Assembly (NCBI GenBank): GCA_026874595.1
Contig: CM049317.1
Location: 77,569,891-77,633,890, forward strand
Length of the DNA: 64,000 nt
Direction: 5' to 3'
Source: Sipunculus nudus
Lineage: Eukaryota; Annelida; Sipuncula; Golfingiida; Sipunculidae
A model generated the notes under the pieces. The model was not told the origin of the DNA. It was given only the letters and a program-made list of their open reading frames with translations, and searched no databases. This document shows, one piece after another, positions 12,941 through 26,239 of this stretch (position 1 is the stretch's first letter; every line of letters begins with the position of its first letter). A program made the position numbers and the translations under genes.

Positions 12941-12985
<45 letters not shown>
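12941..12985. repeat. (GA)n microsatellite
   Basis: About 45 bp of alternating AG. It is preceded by three tandem GGCCTATATA decamers near 12878-12902 and a short (AT)n at 12812-12830. Confidence 0.95.
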
Positions 12986-12988
<3 letters not shown>

Positions 12989-13209
12989 TTGGGAGGGGCT
13001 AAAGGACTAGTATAGGTGAAAATTTAACATAGTCCCCTTACTCCCTTGTATTTATTTAGCAGGTAGCATTTTTGGGTCTCTGTACCTGGTTTTTTAATGG
13101 GTTTAGGTTCATAAGATGTTCTCTCCTGGCAGGTTTAAAGCCTTGTGTAATATAACATAAAGTGTCCAGAGGGAGCAGATATAACCTGTAAACAAGTTAC
13201 ATATATTTC

Positions 13210-13210
<1 letters not shown>

Positions 13211-13248
<38 letters not shown>
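13211..13248. repeat. (AT)n microsatellite
   Basis: Uninterrupted alternating AT. Confidence 0.95.
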
Positions 13249-13250
<2 letters not shown>

Positions 13251-13510
13251 AAGGAGAGAAAATAATTGTATCCGTGACATGCAGACCAAGGGACTGACTG
13301 TCAGTATTAAAATGATATGGGCATATCAGGGACCTAGTTCAATAGGTCAAACATAACGAAACCGTATTAGTATTCTACAGGGCATGTACATGATTGAAAA
13401 TAATTTGTTAAACCATTGTCTCGACGAATATTCCAAATACTTTGGCACCACAAAACAAAGAAATGATTCTGCAAGGTTCAGGGACACGTCATTGATAAAG
13501 ATTCTTTTTT

Positions 13511-13649
13511 AATACTACGTACATACATATACATGGAACAAATAAAATACATGACATAAATACAAAACATAACTATTTACAGTCATCTGGCGTTTTGTAT
13601 TTATGTCATGCATTCTATTTGTTACATGTATATGAATATACGTAGTATT
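13511..13649. repeat. Long near-perfect inverted repeat (58-bp arms, 23-bp loop)
   Basis: The left arm (13511-13568) begins AATACTACGTACATACATAT. The right arm (13592-13649) is its reverse complement with five mismatches in 58 positions; the loop is 13569-13591. Flanking bases fit a TA target duplication around ATACTACGTA...TACGTAGTAT, as for a mariner-type foldback MITE. Transcribed from either strand it would make a pre-miRNA-sized hairpin. Confidence 0.85.
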
Positions 13650-14352
13650 AAAAGAGAAGAAGGCAGTACCACTTGCACTTGTTGAATGGTATGAATTAAA
13701 CAAGATTATTCAATCTTATTTATAATTCCTAAACTAATCAAACATGTATTTAAACCTATGAAACAAGTTATAAGATATACATACATACAAGTAAACATCT
13801 AAAGCCATAAGGGAAGAGACTTTGATAATTTTAAATAGATGAAAAAATATGAGATACACCCTGAAAGTCTGAACTAACCCAAGTCTCATATGTTTCAGGG
13901 GCCATGTTTTTTAATGCTAAATTTCCGGGCCGCCGATGAGCATGAACAGATCCTATAATAATTGGTTCTGAGGTTTTAATGATAGCTGATGGACTTCGAT
14001 GTTCCTCCTCCGTGAGTGGGTGTGCATGACCACTTTACCCATGGGAATTTAAGGCTGTCGCAGTGACAAGCGACAAATCTGTCCGCTGGGAGGGGAGGAT
14101 GCAGGCGCTAACAGAGAGGTCGTCTTGTCTGTAGAGACCAGGGAAACGACAATATCCATTTCCTTTGACGATCCTCGGTATTCTGTTTAATTAACACACG
14201 GTACGTGTGAAAATTATTTGATAAATTTATAAGCCTCCGACAATCTATGTATATCTGCCGCTTTTTTATTTGAGGTTTTCAATAACATATACATGCACTT
14301 ATTCTTCAAGAATAATTTATTTTACGAAAACTGAAAGCTTTAATATGAATTT

Positions 14353-14384
14353 AAGAAGAAGAAGAAGGAGAGAGAGAGAGAGAG

Positions 14385-14430
<46 letters not shown>

Positions 14431-14431
14431 G
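14353..14431. repeat. (GAA)n/(GA)n/(G)n simple repeat
   Basis: AAG units grade into GA units and end in an 11-base G run. The Arg-Glu-rich open frame here is an artefact of the repeat. Confidence 0.95.
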
Positions 14432-14439
14432 TCCTTGAA

Positions 14440-17080
14440 AAGAACAGAAACGGTGCTTTTATTCAATTTAAAGTAAGATGGCACGATGGTGAAAAAAAAC
14501 TAACAAGATAAATCTTCAAAAAAGAGAACCATATTGGCAGTCATATTGGCGAAACAACACAAATAAAAAGGACATTGTATTTGTGCAGAGACATGGGGAG
14601 GATCCAAGGGCCATGCAGACCGCCACCGCCCGCTGCATCAGTTAAAAAATATTGGGACAAAATTAATTGTTCTTATGCCTTCACCAATCCCAGTCTGGAA
14701 AATAAAAATATGTGAAAGAATTGTCAAATATTTAGATACTTCATTCATACATCCCTCCTGCATCTCACAGAGCTAAACAGGCCGATTAGGACACACCACA
14801 GTTTTTGCACTTCACCAAGGACATACCAACCAGGTCGCAAAGTGAATATGATACAAGTTGCATCCCAACTTATTTTATGGAAGTTGAATGATTCGTAAGA
14901 TCATTCTGCCGTCTGTTAAAACGGCTGAGGTGTAAAATTGGTCCAGTTTTAACTTAATTACGGTTTGCGGATGAGTGCTGTTGTCCGTTGAAGAATGTTC
15001 AGGCCTGCCAAAAGAAAATGACAGAACAAAGAGGAGGTGCTGTAAAAAAAAGTAGACATTTGTGAAATAAAGCGGAAAAAGAGTGAAACTAGCGTCAAAT
15101 CCCAATTTTTTTTTTATCACATACTAAATAGCTTCGCATAATACACATGTATATATTTATTTCACCCAAAGTCAGCAACACATGGTGCACATCCCCCCTG
15201 CGTAAGGATTCCATGTTGTGACACATGCTGGACTTTGCACACATAAATATCGTGAAATGTCCCATTCTTGTTCTAACTGGACTGTTATAGCAGGAGAGTA
15301 ATAGTATAAATCGGAACTGTTTCACTGAAAAAAAGAGAAAAGAGTGCTGCTGAAAAAGAGCGAAAAAAAAAAGAGTAATATGCGTCATTTTCGGGAAATA
15401 CTCAAAAAAGGGTGACTCTTTTTAAAAAGATTCATTGAGCAGGCCTGATGTTGAATGAACAAAATACATGAAATATGATAAGTAACAAAAATTAATTTTC
15501 ATCGCTTAAATATATTGTTCGTTTCTTTCTTTTCAAGAATGGTAGTCTACAGATGCAGAGGAAGTCATATAATTAAATATCCCCTCCAGTATGTATAATG
15601 GGTAATAATAATATTTGGGACTCATGATGTAATGTTTTGGATCTCGTGTATGTATGAGTTAGTTAATGTTAGCTGGTCATATATGGGAACGTACAAATCA
15701 ATTATATGCCATTCATACCTTAATATGTGAACATCCAGTCTGCATGGTGTTGTGTAATCTTCGATCAAATACAGTTACATATCTACATACATTCTTGCGT
15801 GAAATTTTAGATGTATAAAGAAAGGGCTTTATATAGTTGACCGCTCATACATAAAAGGGCGTCCTATCATTGTAAGAGACCATTTTTAGTGTGTGAGTTT
15901 GTGTTCAATGTTATTCTTCTTCTCTTACTTGAATAGATATCAAACATGCATATCGCTTTGCAAAAATTAATCATATTTATGGATGACCAACTTCAAAAAA
16001 GTGTGAAAGATTTTTACAGGTCAAGATATTGAAGAGAATATGAATCTTGAAATTAGCAAGGATAATAGCTTTCGGTCGATTCCTTGTGTGTGTGCGCGTT
16101 CGTGCCCGGAATAAGCGGTAGATTGGTTCAGTGAATTTTAATGAAATGTAGTATATATTGGTTTGGAGCTACTATGTATATGAATTAATAAAAATAATTT
16201 ACTTTTGTGTAAATCCCTGCGGAAATAAATATGTTTCGATGAGGTTGACAGCATTGTCCAATTCAAACGGGGGGGTTATAACATCTGAATATGAGCCAAT
16301 CCAAGAAACGAATTTTTGACGTCACAGAGACAAATGACGTCACACCATGTGCCCTAAAGCCCGATGGACGGTGCCAGTAAGCATACTGCAAACACGTGCT
16401 CAGCTGACTGGTTTTTGTAATCAAGATTGAATGGCAGCAATATCACATTGCCCACTAGTTATGTTTCAATGCACATTTATCAAGTGAAAAAAGTGTAAAC
16501 TAAAGGAGCAATATATTTCCACTTCCATCACTCCAAGCCCTTTGCAGCGCGTAGGGTGTGCGGCCTGACATTGGACGCTTAAATTACATTAATTATTGCT
16601 GATACAATGTCACACAGCCATTAAACCAAGTAACAATTTAGAGTCTGTTAACGTTTATCACATACGTATATATTATTTCTAACCTGATATTTTATTGCTT
16701 GTACATATGACTGCGAAGTTAATATAATATGCGCGAGTTATTGGAGTTGATTGACCAAGGTTCTTGTAGAGGCGCACCGAATCTAATGATGTATTTTTGT
16801 TGCAGGACTGTAGTGGTCAGTGATGTGATCAGGAGGCTTATTCAGTTCCAGACGAAATGGACGGATATAGCCAAAAAAGGGTTCATTGTTTAATCAGAAA
16901 ACCATAACACTGTTAATAACTATATTGTGTTAGTTAAATATACCCCTTGGAAACCTAATATTCTCAGTGCAAAAATAAATAGACGGGATAAGAAAAACCG
17001 TAAATAGGCCTAATACTTGATTTGCAAGAAGCTTTTCACCCGTAGATATAATTTTTTAACAATACAAGCATGAATCCTAA
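14440..17080. other. No gene recognised
   Basis: AT-rich, with T- and A-runs and chance frames of up to 97 codons (15095-15388 minus strand). No domain or splice support. Confidence 0.4.
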
Positions 17081-17113
17081 ATAGTAAGCCAATGGAGAAG
17101 GAGAGGGTTTATT

Positions 17114-17305
17114 GTGTTAGCCGATTTTAGCAAAGCGTTCGATAGCATTACACATGCCTTAATTTTCTTACAGGGATGCCTGGAAACAATACAAAATAAA
17201 GTTAATTTGATCTGTCAGGTCACACAAGTGAATGTTAACGTGCTATTGGTACAACGTAAGCTTTGTTATTGGATCAAATATACAGTTAACGGGGATTATA
17301 TATAA
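17114..17305 (+). pseudogene. Fragment of a non-LTR retrotransposon reverse transcriptase
   Basis: The frame opens with LADFSKAFDSITHALI, a clear match to reverse transcriptase motif A of LINE-type elements, where DFSKAFD carries a catalytic aspartate. The following residues do not continue as a recognisable reverse transcriptase, and no YADD box, endonuclease or poly(A) tail was found nearby. This is therefore a short dead piece, not a working element. Clade (RTE, CR1 or Jockey) cannot be assigned from so little sequence. Confidence 0.6.
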
Positions 17306-17734
17306 CAGATACCAAGGTAACCTTGACAATGGCGTACCTTTAAAATGCTGTTTCGCTCAATAACTCTAAAAAGACTATACCCATTTAATGTCTCCGACAG
17401 GGGACACTACATGAGTTTACCATTAAGCATATAACCTGCCCTGGCCGGTCAGTTCCAGGGGTTTCGGGACCATGCACAAACCAGGATTAGAATTGAAAAT
17501 ATGAAAACAAATATATGCATCTAGGTATGTGTAAACTTGATGTCACACCGCACTTAATACTGTGGACGTATTGTGATGCGGCAAATAACTCCTGTAGTCT
17601 ATATATTCTACTTTGATGACTCAAATAGAATACGGGCAGTCGACAAGCGACGGCAGGTTTCCGACAAATCACAGAGGCGTGGAGCAAGTAAGGCATAGTA
17701 TCTCTCCTGACGTGACAGCCCTCAAACTTTGTGG

Positions 17735-18730
17735 CATCATAGATGCCCATGTATCCCAAGACATACTTTGAAGATCAATGTATTCTACTGATACGTGATT
17801 GTATGTGGCGCCTCCAGTTGTGTACGAGAAATCTACCCAACATGAACCTACACGCATAATTTAAGGCCGATAACATTCCTGAGATATATGTGTTATTCAC
17901 CAAAAGCATATGAACAGGCGGAAATCATGGAAAAACGATTGTATACATTCTTGTATACAAGATAAAGCAATCAAAAGTTGCAAACTCAAAGGCTGATACA
18001 TTCATTCACTCCTGAGATAAATGCATAAGAGTATTCTACAAATACGTGTTGTAGGTGGCGCCACCAGTATCGCATACGAGAAATATACCCAAGATCGATG
18101 AACATGCATAAATTTTAGGCCGATACGCTTTACCATTCCTTAGAAAAGGCAGCAATGTATTCTACGACACAGGGCGGTGGAGGCACGATCTGTCTGGTCA
18201 GAGCTATCCAAAACGGGTAAACATACAAAATCTAAGGCTGATACATCCATCCAAAACTGAGATATGTGCAATTTCTCACCGAAAACAGATTTATGGGTGA
18301 ACGCTGTACAAAAATGATCGTAAGTGTACCACCAGTATTGTATATGGGAAGAAGGTATCAACGATCCGTGGACAAGCAACATATTAGGCAGATTCGTCAA
18401 ACCACTCATGAGATAAATGCATGGATGTATTCTTCGAAGCGTGATTGTAGGTGGCGCCATCAGTCATGTGTACGACAAAGCTATACGAGATGGATAGATA
18501 TGCCAAATTCCATGCCGATAAATCAAACCACACTTGAGGCATGAGTGGTTAACACCCAAAGCAAACGCACGGATGGACGCCACGCAAAAAAGATTGCAGA
18601 ACGCGCCACCAGTCTGTGTTAGTGCGAGTTCACATATGACCCAATTTTATGCCAGGTTTCAGAAAGATTGGTTCAAGGTCTCACAGGATTTCTTCGTAGA
18701 CGAACCCGCGGCTGAACCATCCTGAAAACA
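17735..18730. repeat. Degenerate tandem repeat cluster with GTGGCGCCACCAGT core
   Basis: The core recurs near 17805, 18055, 18330 (partly), 18454 and 18604. It is usually preceded by gtattct and a gattgtagg-type stretch and followed by tacgagaaatctacccaa, ggccgatac and a tgagataaatgcat-like stretch. Spacing varies from about 130 to 270 bp, so units are diverged and partly deleted. The overlapping open frames on both strands here are products of the repeat. Confidence 0.6.
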
Positions 18731-18734
18731 AAGT

Positions 18735-21555
18735 ATCTTCAAAACTCTGTTTGGGGGGGCAGATTACTGTTGAAAACATTTGCAACATATCGGTATGCAG
18801 TCTTGAAATTTTGTATATGATTAAATTCCCTTAACATTAAAACATTATTGAAAATTTAAAACCAATTTTTTTTTATATTTTCAACTTTCAAAATCCCTGT
18901 ACAAGCCCATGCAACCTTTTAAGTGGCTGTTTTATTGTTCTCTTTTAATGTTGATATTCTAAACTCTAAAGCCAATGCAACTGAATATCTTTTTTTTTTA
19001 AACGATAGGAAAAATAAAAATATCACTTTCGGGTGTTACCTTGGACATGAAATTCCTCTGTACACTGAAACGAGCATGTGTTAACTACAGAATCCGTTAT
19101 TCTTAATATATTTAACCATATGACCTTTTATCTATTTTCTGCTTGTGTATACTATTTCCATCGTCTGTTGCTTATGTAACAGATACTTATCAAAGTGTTG
19201 GTGAAAGGGTCTTGGATATTTGTTACAGGTCATGTGAACGTCATGACAGTTTGATCTGAAAACGTATGAACAAACCCTGCATGAATACCACAGTCTACAA
19301 AGAAATTGAAAATATCAGCCAAAGGGTCGCAGATTATATTAATACTGTAATAAATGAATGAGCCCAAATACCATCCAGACCCGTTGCTTAAGAGGCATTT
19401 ATTAAATTTATAACAGTAAAGATTTATTCAAGAGAGGCATCGGAAATACAAAAACTGTTCCCTTTTCATGTGCGCCTTAAACGTTAATTATAACAAATTT
19501 AAGATGTGACATGCAGTGGTACAGTTTTGTAGGCAAAGGAGGTGTTGTGCGTGAGTTGCTTTTGTAAAATATACTGTATTGAATATTCCGGAAATAATCA
19601 TTTTCTGTTACATCAAGTTTGACGCTCTCTCATGTTTGAGACGCAGTTTACTTCTGACTTTGCGTGCAGGGAAAATCAGCCCGCATGAATACACACTTGA
19701 AAATTAATGCATCGTGCTCTGTAAAATGTAAGGTTCGGCATCCAGTGATCCGGTCATTGTCAGACAGGGGTCTGACACAACTGTCCTGTTTGGCAGCGCG
19801 GAGCGTGTTAAGAATGCGGTCTATGTTCTGATACATGAAAATATAAAGAAATTGCGCCACTTCTCATTTCTTATTTTACCTCATATGTTTCCCTGCAGAT
19901 GTCGCTACGCTCATTTCACCTATTTTCACGTGAACTACCTATGAATATCGGCCGGGTGATAGGAGCCGGGTGATCTTCGTAAACTGAATTTCATATGACA
20001 ATTAATGACACAATTTTTGTATAAAACTGAAAAGGTCCGGGGCCGAATAGTCCTTGGCCGCAGGCCATGCAAATTTCGTACCACTAAGGCGTTAAGTTTT
20101 ATCTCTGTTTATCAAGCGAGTTTTATTTGTTTTGTATCAACTATTTTTTTTCTCAAACATAAAGTAATTATATTGTAACTGCCCGCCTGTTTCCACCCTG
20201 GGCTGAGTATCACCTTATCTGGGTGATCATTAACCTGGGTACTGCATGGCGGTCAGTGACCTTTTCCCCTGTCTAGCACACACGTGGTGAAGGCCAGTCG
20301 GGTTTGGGCTTCCAGCTGATGCAGAAGAGTTGGTTTGCTGATTCAAAGCACCATCTTCTGTACATCCAGGAGTCAGCCCTGACAACCTTGGTATGTGCTT
20401 TATCCATTGTATTTAAGACCATATGCAGTTTGATAATTGTTAAAGTTTTCAGTTGTGTTAATAACCCTGTATATTGTTGTGGTTCTTTGAATTACCCAGC
20501 CAGATAGAAAGAACGAAAATCCTGTCCTCAGAATTAGAAATCCCTTACAATATAATGAACAAGTTGAATATTTAGTGTAAGATACATTTGAGAACGTACT
20601 ACTGTCGTGCTGATAAGAGAACTAATCCACACGACCTTCGTGCGGATAAACAATGCCATGAATATCAAAAGTCGCCTGAATCGAGAATCGACCAACGATT
20701 TCTAGACTACGAGCCCAACTGAGCAGTGATGTCGAGATACCAGCAGGGGTGAAGTTTGTCCATTAATAGCTGCGATTAAAGCGCCATCTATCGCGAAAAT
20801 CGGGAACAAATTTTTATTTGAACAGGAGAATTTAGCCCCACACCCCCGCTCTGGAGGGAACCTAGGTTTCCTGGACCCCTCCTCCTCTTATATAATAAAC
20901 TCCAGTTATGAGCAAAATGAAATACGGGAATTTCTCAGGAAAATACGATGTATCGGCCTTTGTCAGGAAACAATAATTTATGCGACACCCGCTTTACATT
21001 AGGGGACATAAAGACCTGATTCTTAACAACTGCCGGCAGGGCTGCCAACCAGAACTCTATATATTATTATGTATAGCAATTAGTGCCTTGTTGTTCAGCC
21101 CCTGGGAACTTTGCTGGCCACACCAGTTAATCCCGTTAGTGAGTCACATGGTTGTATAGACCAATTTGAGTAATCCGTGTTCTTCTGATTAATGCTATTT
21201 GTTATTAATATTGTCATGGTCACAAGTTGACATTCCTTACACAATTTACATCAATACAACGTCGTGGACGAGTGAACCAGTAACGTATCTGCAGCCGCCA
21301 GCTCAGACTAGGAGCGGAATGAACGAAATGAAGTTTTATATGGTGAACATAATGCACAAAAAGATCAAATATGGCTTTAATAAATAAATATCATAAAACA
21401 CACTACCTGAGTGTGTACTTCGTAACTCCCTTGAATCCTCCATCATTGTACTTATAAAACGAGAACCCATGTAAGGGTAGTTAGCACTATAAGTGACAAG
21501 ATAATACACTAGACATGTCTGGTATTCTAGGTAATTATCATAAAAACTGCATTAA
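18735..21555. other. No gene recognised
   Basis: Scattered short frames without domain features. Locally GC-richer patches near 19880-20070 and 20690-20890 show no motif I recognise. Confidence 0.35.
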
Positions 21556-21561
21556 TTATAT

Positions 21562-22384
21562 TGTTACGGAACCTAATATCAACAGATCACGTAGTCGTGC
21601 CGGAGATAAATAAAAATCAGATTCTGTATCACTAGGCAGCGTGAAATGTCTAGGGGAATGAATAAAGAAGTCAGTCGTTTTTTGTTAGCAAATAATTTTT
21701 TTTTTCTTAAAACAATCCTTACATTACAATACACTAAATCAAAACAATTACACAGTATAACAACAGTATAACAGTAAATCAATACAATTACACAGTATAC
21801 TAAATAAAGTGTACGGTACCTGGATACCTACACTGCCACAGCGACAACAAGTCCTTTAAAACGTATAATCCAGATGAACTGTTCACATATCTCTTCTCAG
21901 AGAATAATAGTCCAATTCAATCACAAAATCAGTCTGTAGTAATCCAAGAGTGAAGTTCTTGTAATAATCCCGAAAACACACTGGAGACAGGCCGCAATAA
22001 ATCTTCATAGAGTTCGTAGAATCCCTGGCACTACTGCAATTATCGGATAGGTCCAAAGTTGACTCAAACTCTTCCGTGTACGCTGGAATTTTTCTCTCTC
22101 CTCTCCTCTGCTCTAAACACAGCCCCCTAATTTATAGCTTCTCCCCAAAAGCCTAGAAACTTCTATTTCACAAACAATCCAAAGAACCCAACAATACACA
22201 TTACACACACGCCAAAAGAACATACTAGAAAAAAAACGCTGTGTTTCTACACCTCAGACCCTACACGTGGGCCGGTAACCTGCCAGGCGATGCTGCCATA
22301 GCAATGAGCTATGCGTGCCACCCGAACCAAATGTCAACAACACATGGAACACTCCTGCGCACAATAAAACAGACATCTGTAACA
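21562..22384 (-). mobile_element. Solo LTR of an LTR retrotransposon (823 bp)
   Basis: The segment starts TGTTACGG and ends CTGTAACA, giving the TG...CA ends and TGTTAC/GTAACA terminal inversion of an LTR. It is flanked by ATAT on both sides (21558-21561 and 22385-22388), a plausible 4-bp target duplication. On the minus strand CTATAAATTAG (about 22125-22135) looks like a TATA box, followed by a GA-rich leader, so the LTR probably reads leftward. No gag-pol sequence is attached. The superfamily is unknown; a 4-bp duplication would fit Ty3/Gypsy-like elements. Confidence 0.7.
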
Positions 22385-22389
22385 ATATG

Positions 22390-24220
22390 AAGATGTTATT
22401 TAGCCACCAAAATGCCATATACCATTTGGTCTTTCCATCGCAGGAAATTATCCAGTCTGAAGGGTTCAGAATTTTTGGGGTTTTCCTTTGATTACGGGCA
22501 ACCTTGGTATGGGATCGTGCTGCAGTTAATTTCCCTTTTTATAGCGTGCATGACTGAGACGGGGCCCGTCTCATTTATGGAACATAAAAGTTTTATAGTG
22601 CTTATAAATTTATAAATTATATATATTAAATATAAATATAGCCCAACATTTAATAGGCCCCTTTTTACAATAATTAATACTATACATATCCTATAATATA
22701 ATACAGTATTAGATTCTTTATTAATGTTCTGCTGTTAAATAATTTATTTGTTTATTTTTTTAATAAATATTAAGAAATATCACAATAAAAACAAATTATC
22801 TTCATAAATTATAAATTGTTTTAGTATACAGGCTATAAGTTCTAAATATGTTACTTTTCTATCACTGGTTGTGATCCTATGATTTATTTTTGGGACTTTT
22901 GTTGCTGATGTATTATACTATAAAGTTGTATATATGTTACAGGTTGTAAATATAAATATGTCACTATTCTATAGATTGCATGTGGAATTTATAGTTATGA
23001 TTTACTTTTGGGACATTTGGTATTTTTAATTTATGTAATTATAATAAATTATTTCTCAAGCTTATTGTTGCTATTTATTATACTTATATTGTATTGTTGC
23101 ACTATTTACTACTACTGAGAAACCACATCTGAGTGAACAGGCAACAAAACACGCTCCCTTTAATTGGTTTATATACAGCCACCTGACTCAAGGGATAAAC
23201 TGGTGTGGCCAGCAAAGTGCCAAGGTGCTGATCAATTAGTGGGGCATAAATTAATATACATAAATTCGGTAAAAGGTTAATTTGGATTTTAAATGAGTGT
23301 CCACATGGCAATTAATATATATGCGGATATTGTAGTTACATTTATGTTTGTTGGGGTTTTAAATTCAGAAATCAAAATATTCGCAAATGGGAAATAATCA
23401 CGCAAATAAAACCTCTGTGAATAAAAGATCCAATCATCATCAAAGGGAAATCAATAGTCAAAAGACTATTTCGCCTGTTATATACATATAAAATCACATT
23501 TTTCAAATGATCAACCAATGTCCTTATGATGTAATACAATTTTTCATATACTTTATTATGTTTGTTTGATCACACAATTGAAACTTTGGTGATAAAAAAA
23601 ACAAGTGCTCATAACCATGGAGAAGGGGGGGGGGGGGGGCTGATTACATTAATATCTCCTAGCAAAGGCAAGGTCAACAAACTTGGTATTTGAATGAGCA
23701 TTATTGTAGCATATTGGCCTAATTTTAATGATTTTAGTCATCAAAGACCAGCAGTCTATGTACTTTGCTATCTCATGGTTGTTGCTTGTTTTTGCCTGGA
23801 ATGTGCCCTAAGCTGAACTACTGGTCACTACATAAAAGAACAGCTGGTCCAAGCACACCAGGCCAGCAGAGCACCATCGCCTTCCCCAACACACACAGCC
23901 ATGATGAGCCCTCAGCAGGCTTAATTGGTGGACTCTGTCCCACGGTTGTGATTCACTCACAAACGAGTTCTCCGTTCGGGGGTTCCTCGGTGTTAAGACT
24001 CAGTAATGGGCCTGGCTACACACCTATAACCGGCAGGCACGATACACGGAGCCTGGTCAGCGCCAGGATAATCATGTGCAGCCCCCTGTCAAGCACCCAG
24101 TCCGAAACCAAACTGGAAATCTGCAGATATTGCATATAATTAGATAAAGCAGCATTAAAAAAATTGGCAGTGTTTAAAAAATTAGCTTAGTACATTTACA
24201 CCCTAGAGAAAAGCTTTACA
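22390..24220. other. No gene recognised
   Basis: Very AT-rich at 22600-23100. A 14-base G run lies near 23626. A 124-codon plus-strand frame at 23765-24139 has no recognisable domain or splice context and is not called. Confidence 0.35.
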
Positions 24221-24244
24221 CACACACACACACACTCACACACC

Positions 24245-25175
24245 TACAGGACCTACAAAGTGAGGTCTTTGACAAAACCCTACAAAATGAGGTCCTATAT
24301 AACGCATATCAAATTTAACTTTTTCGTCTCAGTTTTATATTTAATATCATGTTATTATTCATAAAATAACCCTTTTAACAAATTTTCCCCATTTATTTTA
24401 AAGTTTTTCATTATGACAAACCACTCACAAAGTGAGGTCTCTGACAACACATAGCAAACCGAGGTCTTCACACACACTATGACAAACTACCAACAAAGTG
24501 AGGTATCGGATAACATAAGTTAACCCGGAGTCTTCACACACACACCATTACAAACCACGAACAAAGTGAAGTCTCGGATAACAGAAAGCAGTGAGTAGCG
24601 GATCAAGGGGGGGGGGAGGGGGTCAAGGGGGTCGAACCCCCTCCCCCCCCCCCCCCCGCGCCTGTTTTAGGGTTTCAAACCAAAATTTGCGACCTGGACC
24701 CCTTCATTTCCGGACCTGGGGATAATTTCTTAGGTTTTCTTTTAGTCTTCCCTGGTTGGACCCTCTCCAGAATCCTGGATCCGCCACTGTACAGTAAACC
24801 GGAGCCTTCACAAACACATCATAACAAACCAAGAACAAAGTGAGGTCTCGTATAACATACAGTTAATTCGAGGTTTCACACACACCATGACAGACCACGT
24901 GCAAAGTGAAGTCTCGGATAACAGATAGGAGGGAATGGCGGATCTAGCGACCTTGACCCCTTCATTTTTTTACCAGAGGGCCCTTTTTTAGGTTTTCTTT
25001 AAGTGTTTCTGGGTTGGACCCTCTCCAGAATCATGTATTCGCTACTCAACAATAAACCGGAGCCTTCACACATACACTATGAAAACCCACGAACAAAGAG
25101 AAGTCTACACTTGACTGGAATCTTCACATACACCACGATAAACGTCGAACAAACGGAGGCCTCGGATCACATATC
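24245..25175. repeat. Tandem array of about 67-bp units, interrupted twice by MITE-like sequence
   Basis: The unit contains caaagtgaggtctcggataac, ...ccggagtcttcacacacacc and ...gacaaaccacgaa. AAGTGARGTCT starts fall near 24258, 24429, 24496, 24564, 24836, 24904 and 25096; adjacent units are 67-68 bp apart. A (CA)n tract at 24222-24244 leads into it. Units diverge towards both ends. Confidence 0.8.
24589..24789. mobile_element. hAT-like MITE inside the 67-bp array
   Basis: Left end CAGTGAGTAGCGGATCAAGG and right end CCTGGATCCGCCACTG are imperfect inverted repeats of the widespread CAGTGGCGGATCCAGG hAT-type end. The interior has long G and C runs and tggttggaccctctccagaa. A shorter, diverged relative with the same ggaccctctccagaatc block lies at about 24932-25049, in the same array. 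Confidence 0.65.
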
Positions 25176-25179
25176 CTGC

Positions 25180-26230
25180 GCCTTAGATCTATTTCAAACA
25201 TGGCATACTAATTATTTGATTAAAATTAATCAATTTGGAAATGCTCCAATGGTCTCTTGAAAAAGGGGTGTATGCAAGTGGTTACAATTGACTTGCTGTG
25301 ACGATAACTTTTAGGTGTGAGTCGAATAAGAAATATGGATATGCATTCATCTTTTTTTTTATTTAATTCGATATAAAAAGTAGCAAAGTCATTTATATTT
25401 ATTATATACCCAGAAAAATATTTGCAACACCAGCATCTTTATTTTTTTTATTTTACTACAAACGGTGAAGTTTATTGTAAAAAAAAATACAAAAAAAATA
25501 GATTAAATGTACTAATTTGTATTTTTTTGCTTTATAACAAGCAATTTAAGAGCAAAAGTAGAAACATTTGAGCACATGGCCAAAATATAATTGAGGACAT
25601 ATTATCTGCAATATGCAGCAGCTAAAAGCAGAACAAATCTGAAGAAAATGTGTCATCCAGTTATACATAAATGTTAATATTATAATTATAATATTTTGCT
25701 GAATATATTCCTGTGAAAAGTGTATACGTTGCATCAAAGTGACTAATTTGAAATATACCAAACTTGTAAGTAATGCCACAATCTAAACATGCTGAAATAA
25801 ATTCCCCTATATAGTCTTTTTACTGTACTTATACATCCGACTTTTGGGCCAAAGAAGTGACATAACGCTCAAGGGTGAAACTTTTTTTCCTATCATCATT
25901 CAAAGTATGAACAAAACTGGTTGAAGCAGCTCTTTAACATTTGACATACAAATTTGAAATGACAATATAATCAATTCTTTTTAAGTAAAAATTCATTCAA
26001 AATTTAATTTTTCCCGGCAGCTACTAGTAGATTGCTTTGAAATTTGTTATGCATATACATCTTTGATAGACTTTCCTGTTGTTTGAAACTAGCCGTACGG
26101 ATGGTTCCATATGTAATCCAGGTGATACCATGGAGTCACCCTTTGGCACTTCTATGAAATAAATAGTAAAAAATGGTACAATTAGCGTGAACTACCTATT
26201 TATTATCACAGACTGAATATAAAGATGTGT
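25180..26230. other. No gene recognised
   Basis: AT-rich with A- and T-runs. Only chance frames of under 80 codons. Confidence 0.4.
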
Positions 26231-26239
26231 TGCGCATAC

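Noticed and set aside
14270-14476. Arg/Glu-rich open frame
   Set aside because: Produced by the (GA)n tract.
18140-18544. Overlapping 106- and 92-codon frames on opposite strands
   Set aside because: They lie within a degenerate tandem repeat and follow its sequence.
23765-24139. 124-codon plus-strand open frame
   Set aside because: No recognisable domain, signal peptide, splice sites or duplicated counterpart; may be chance.
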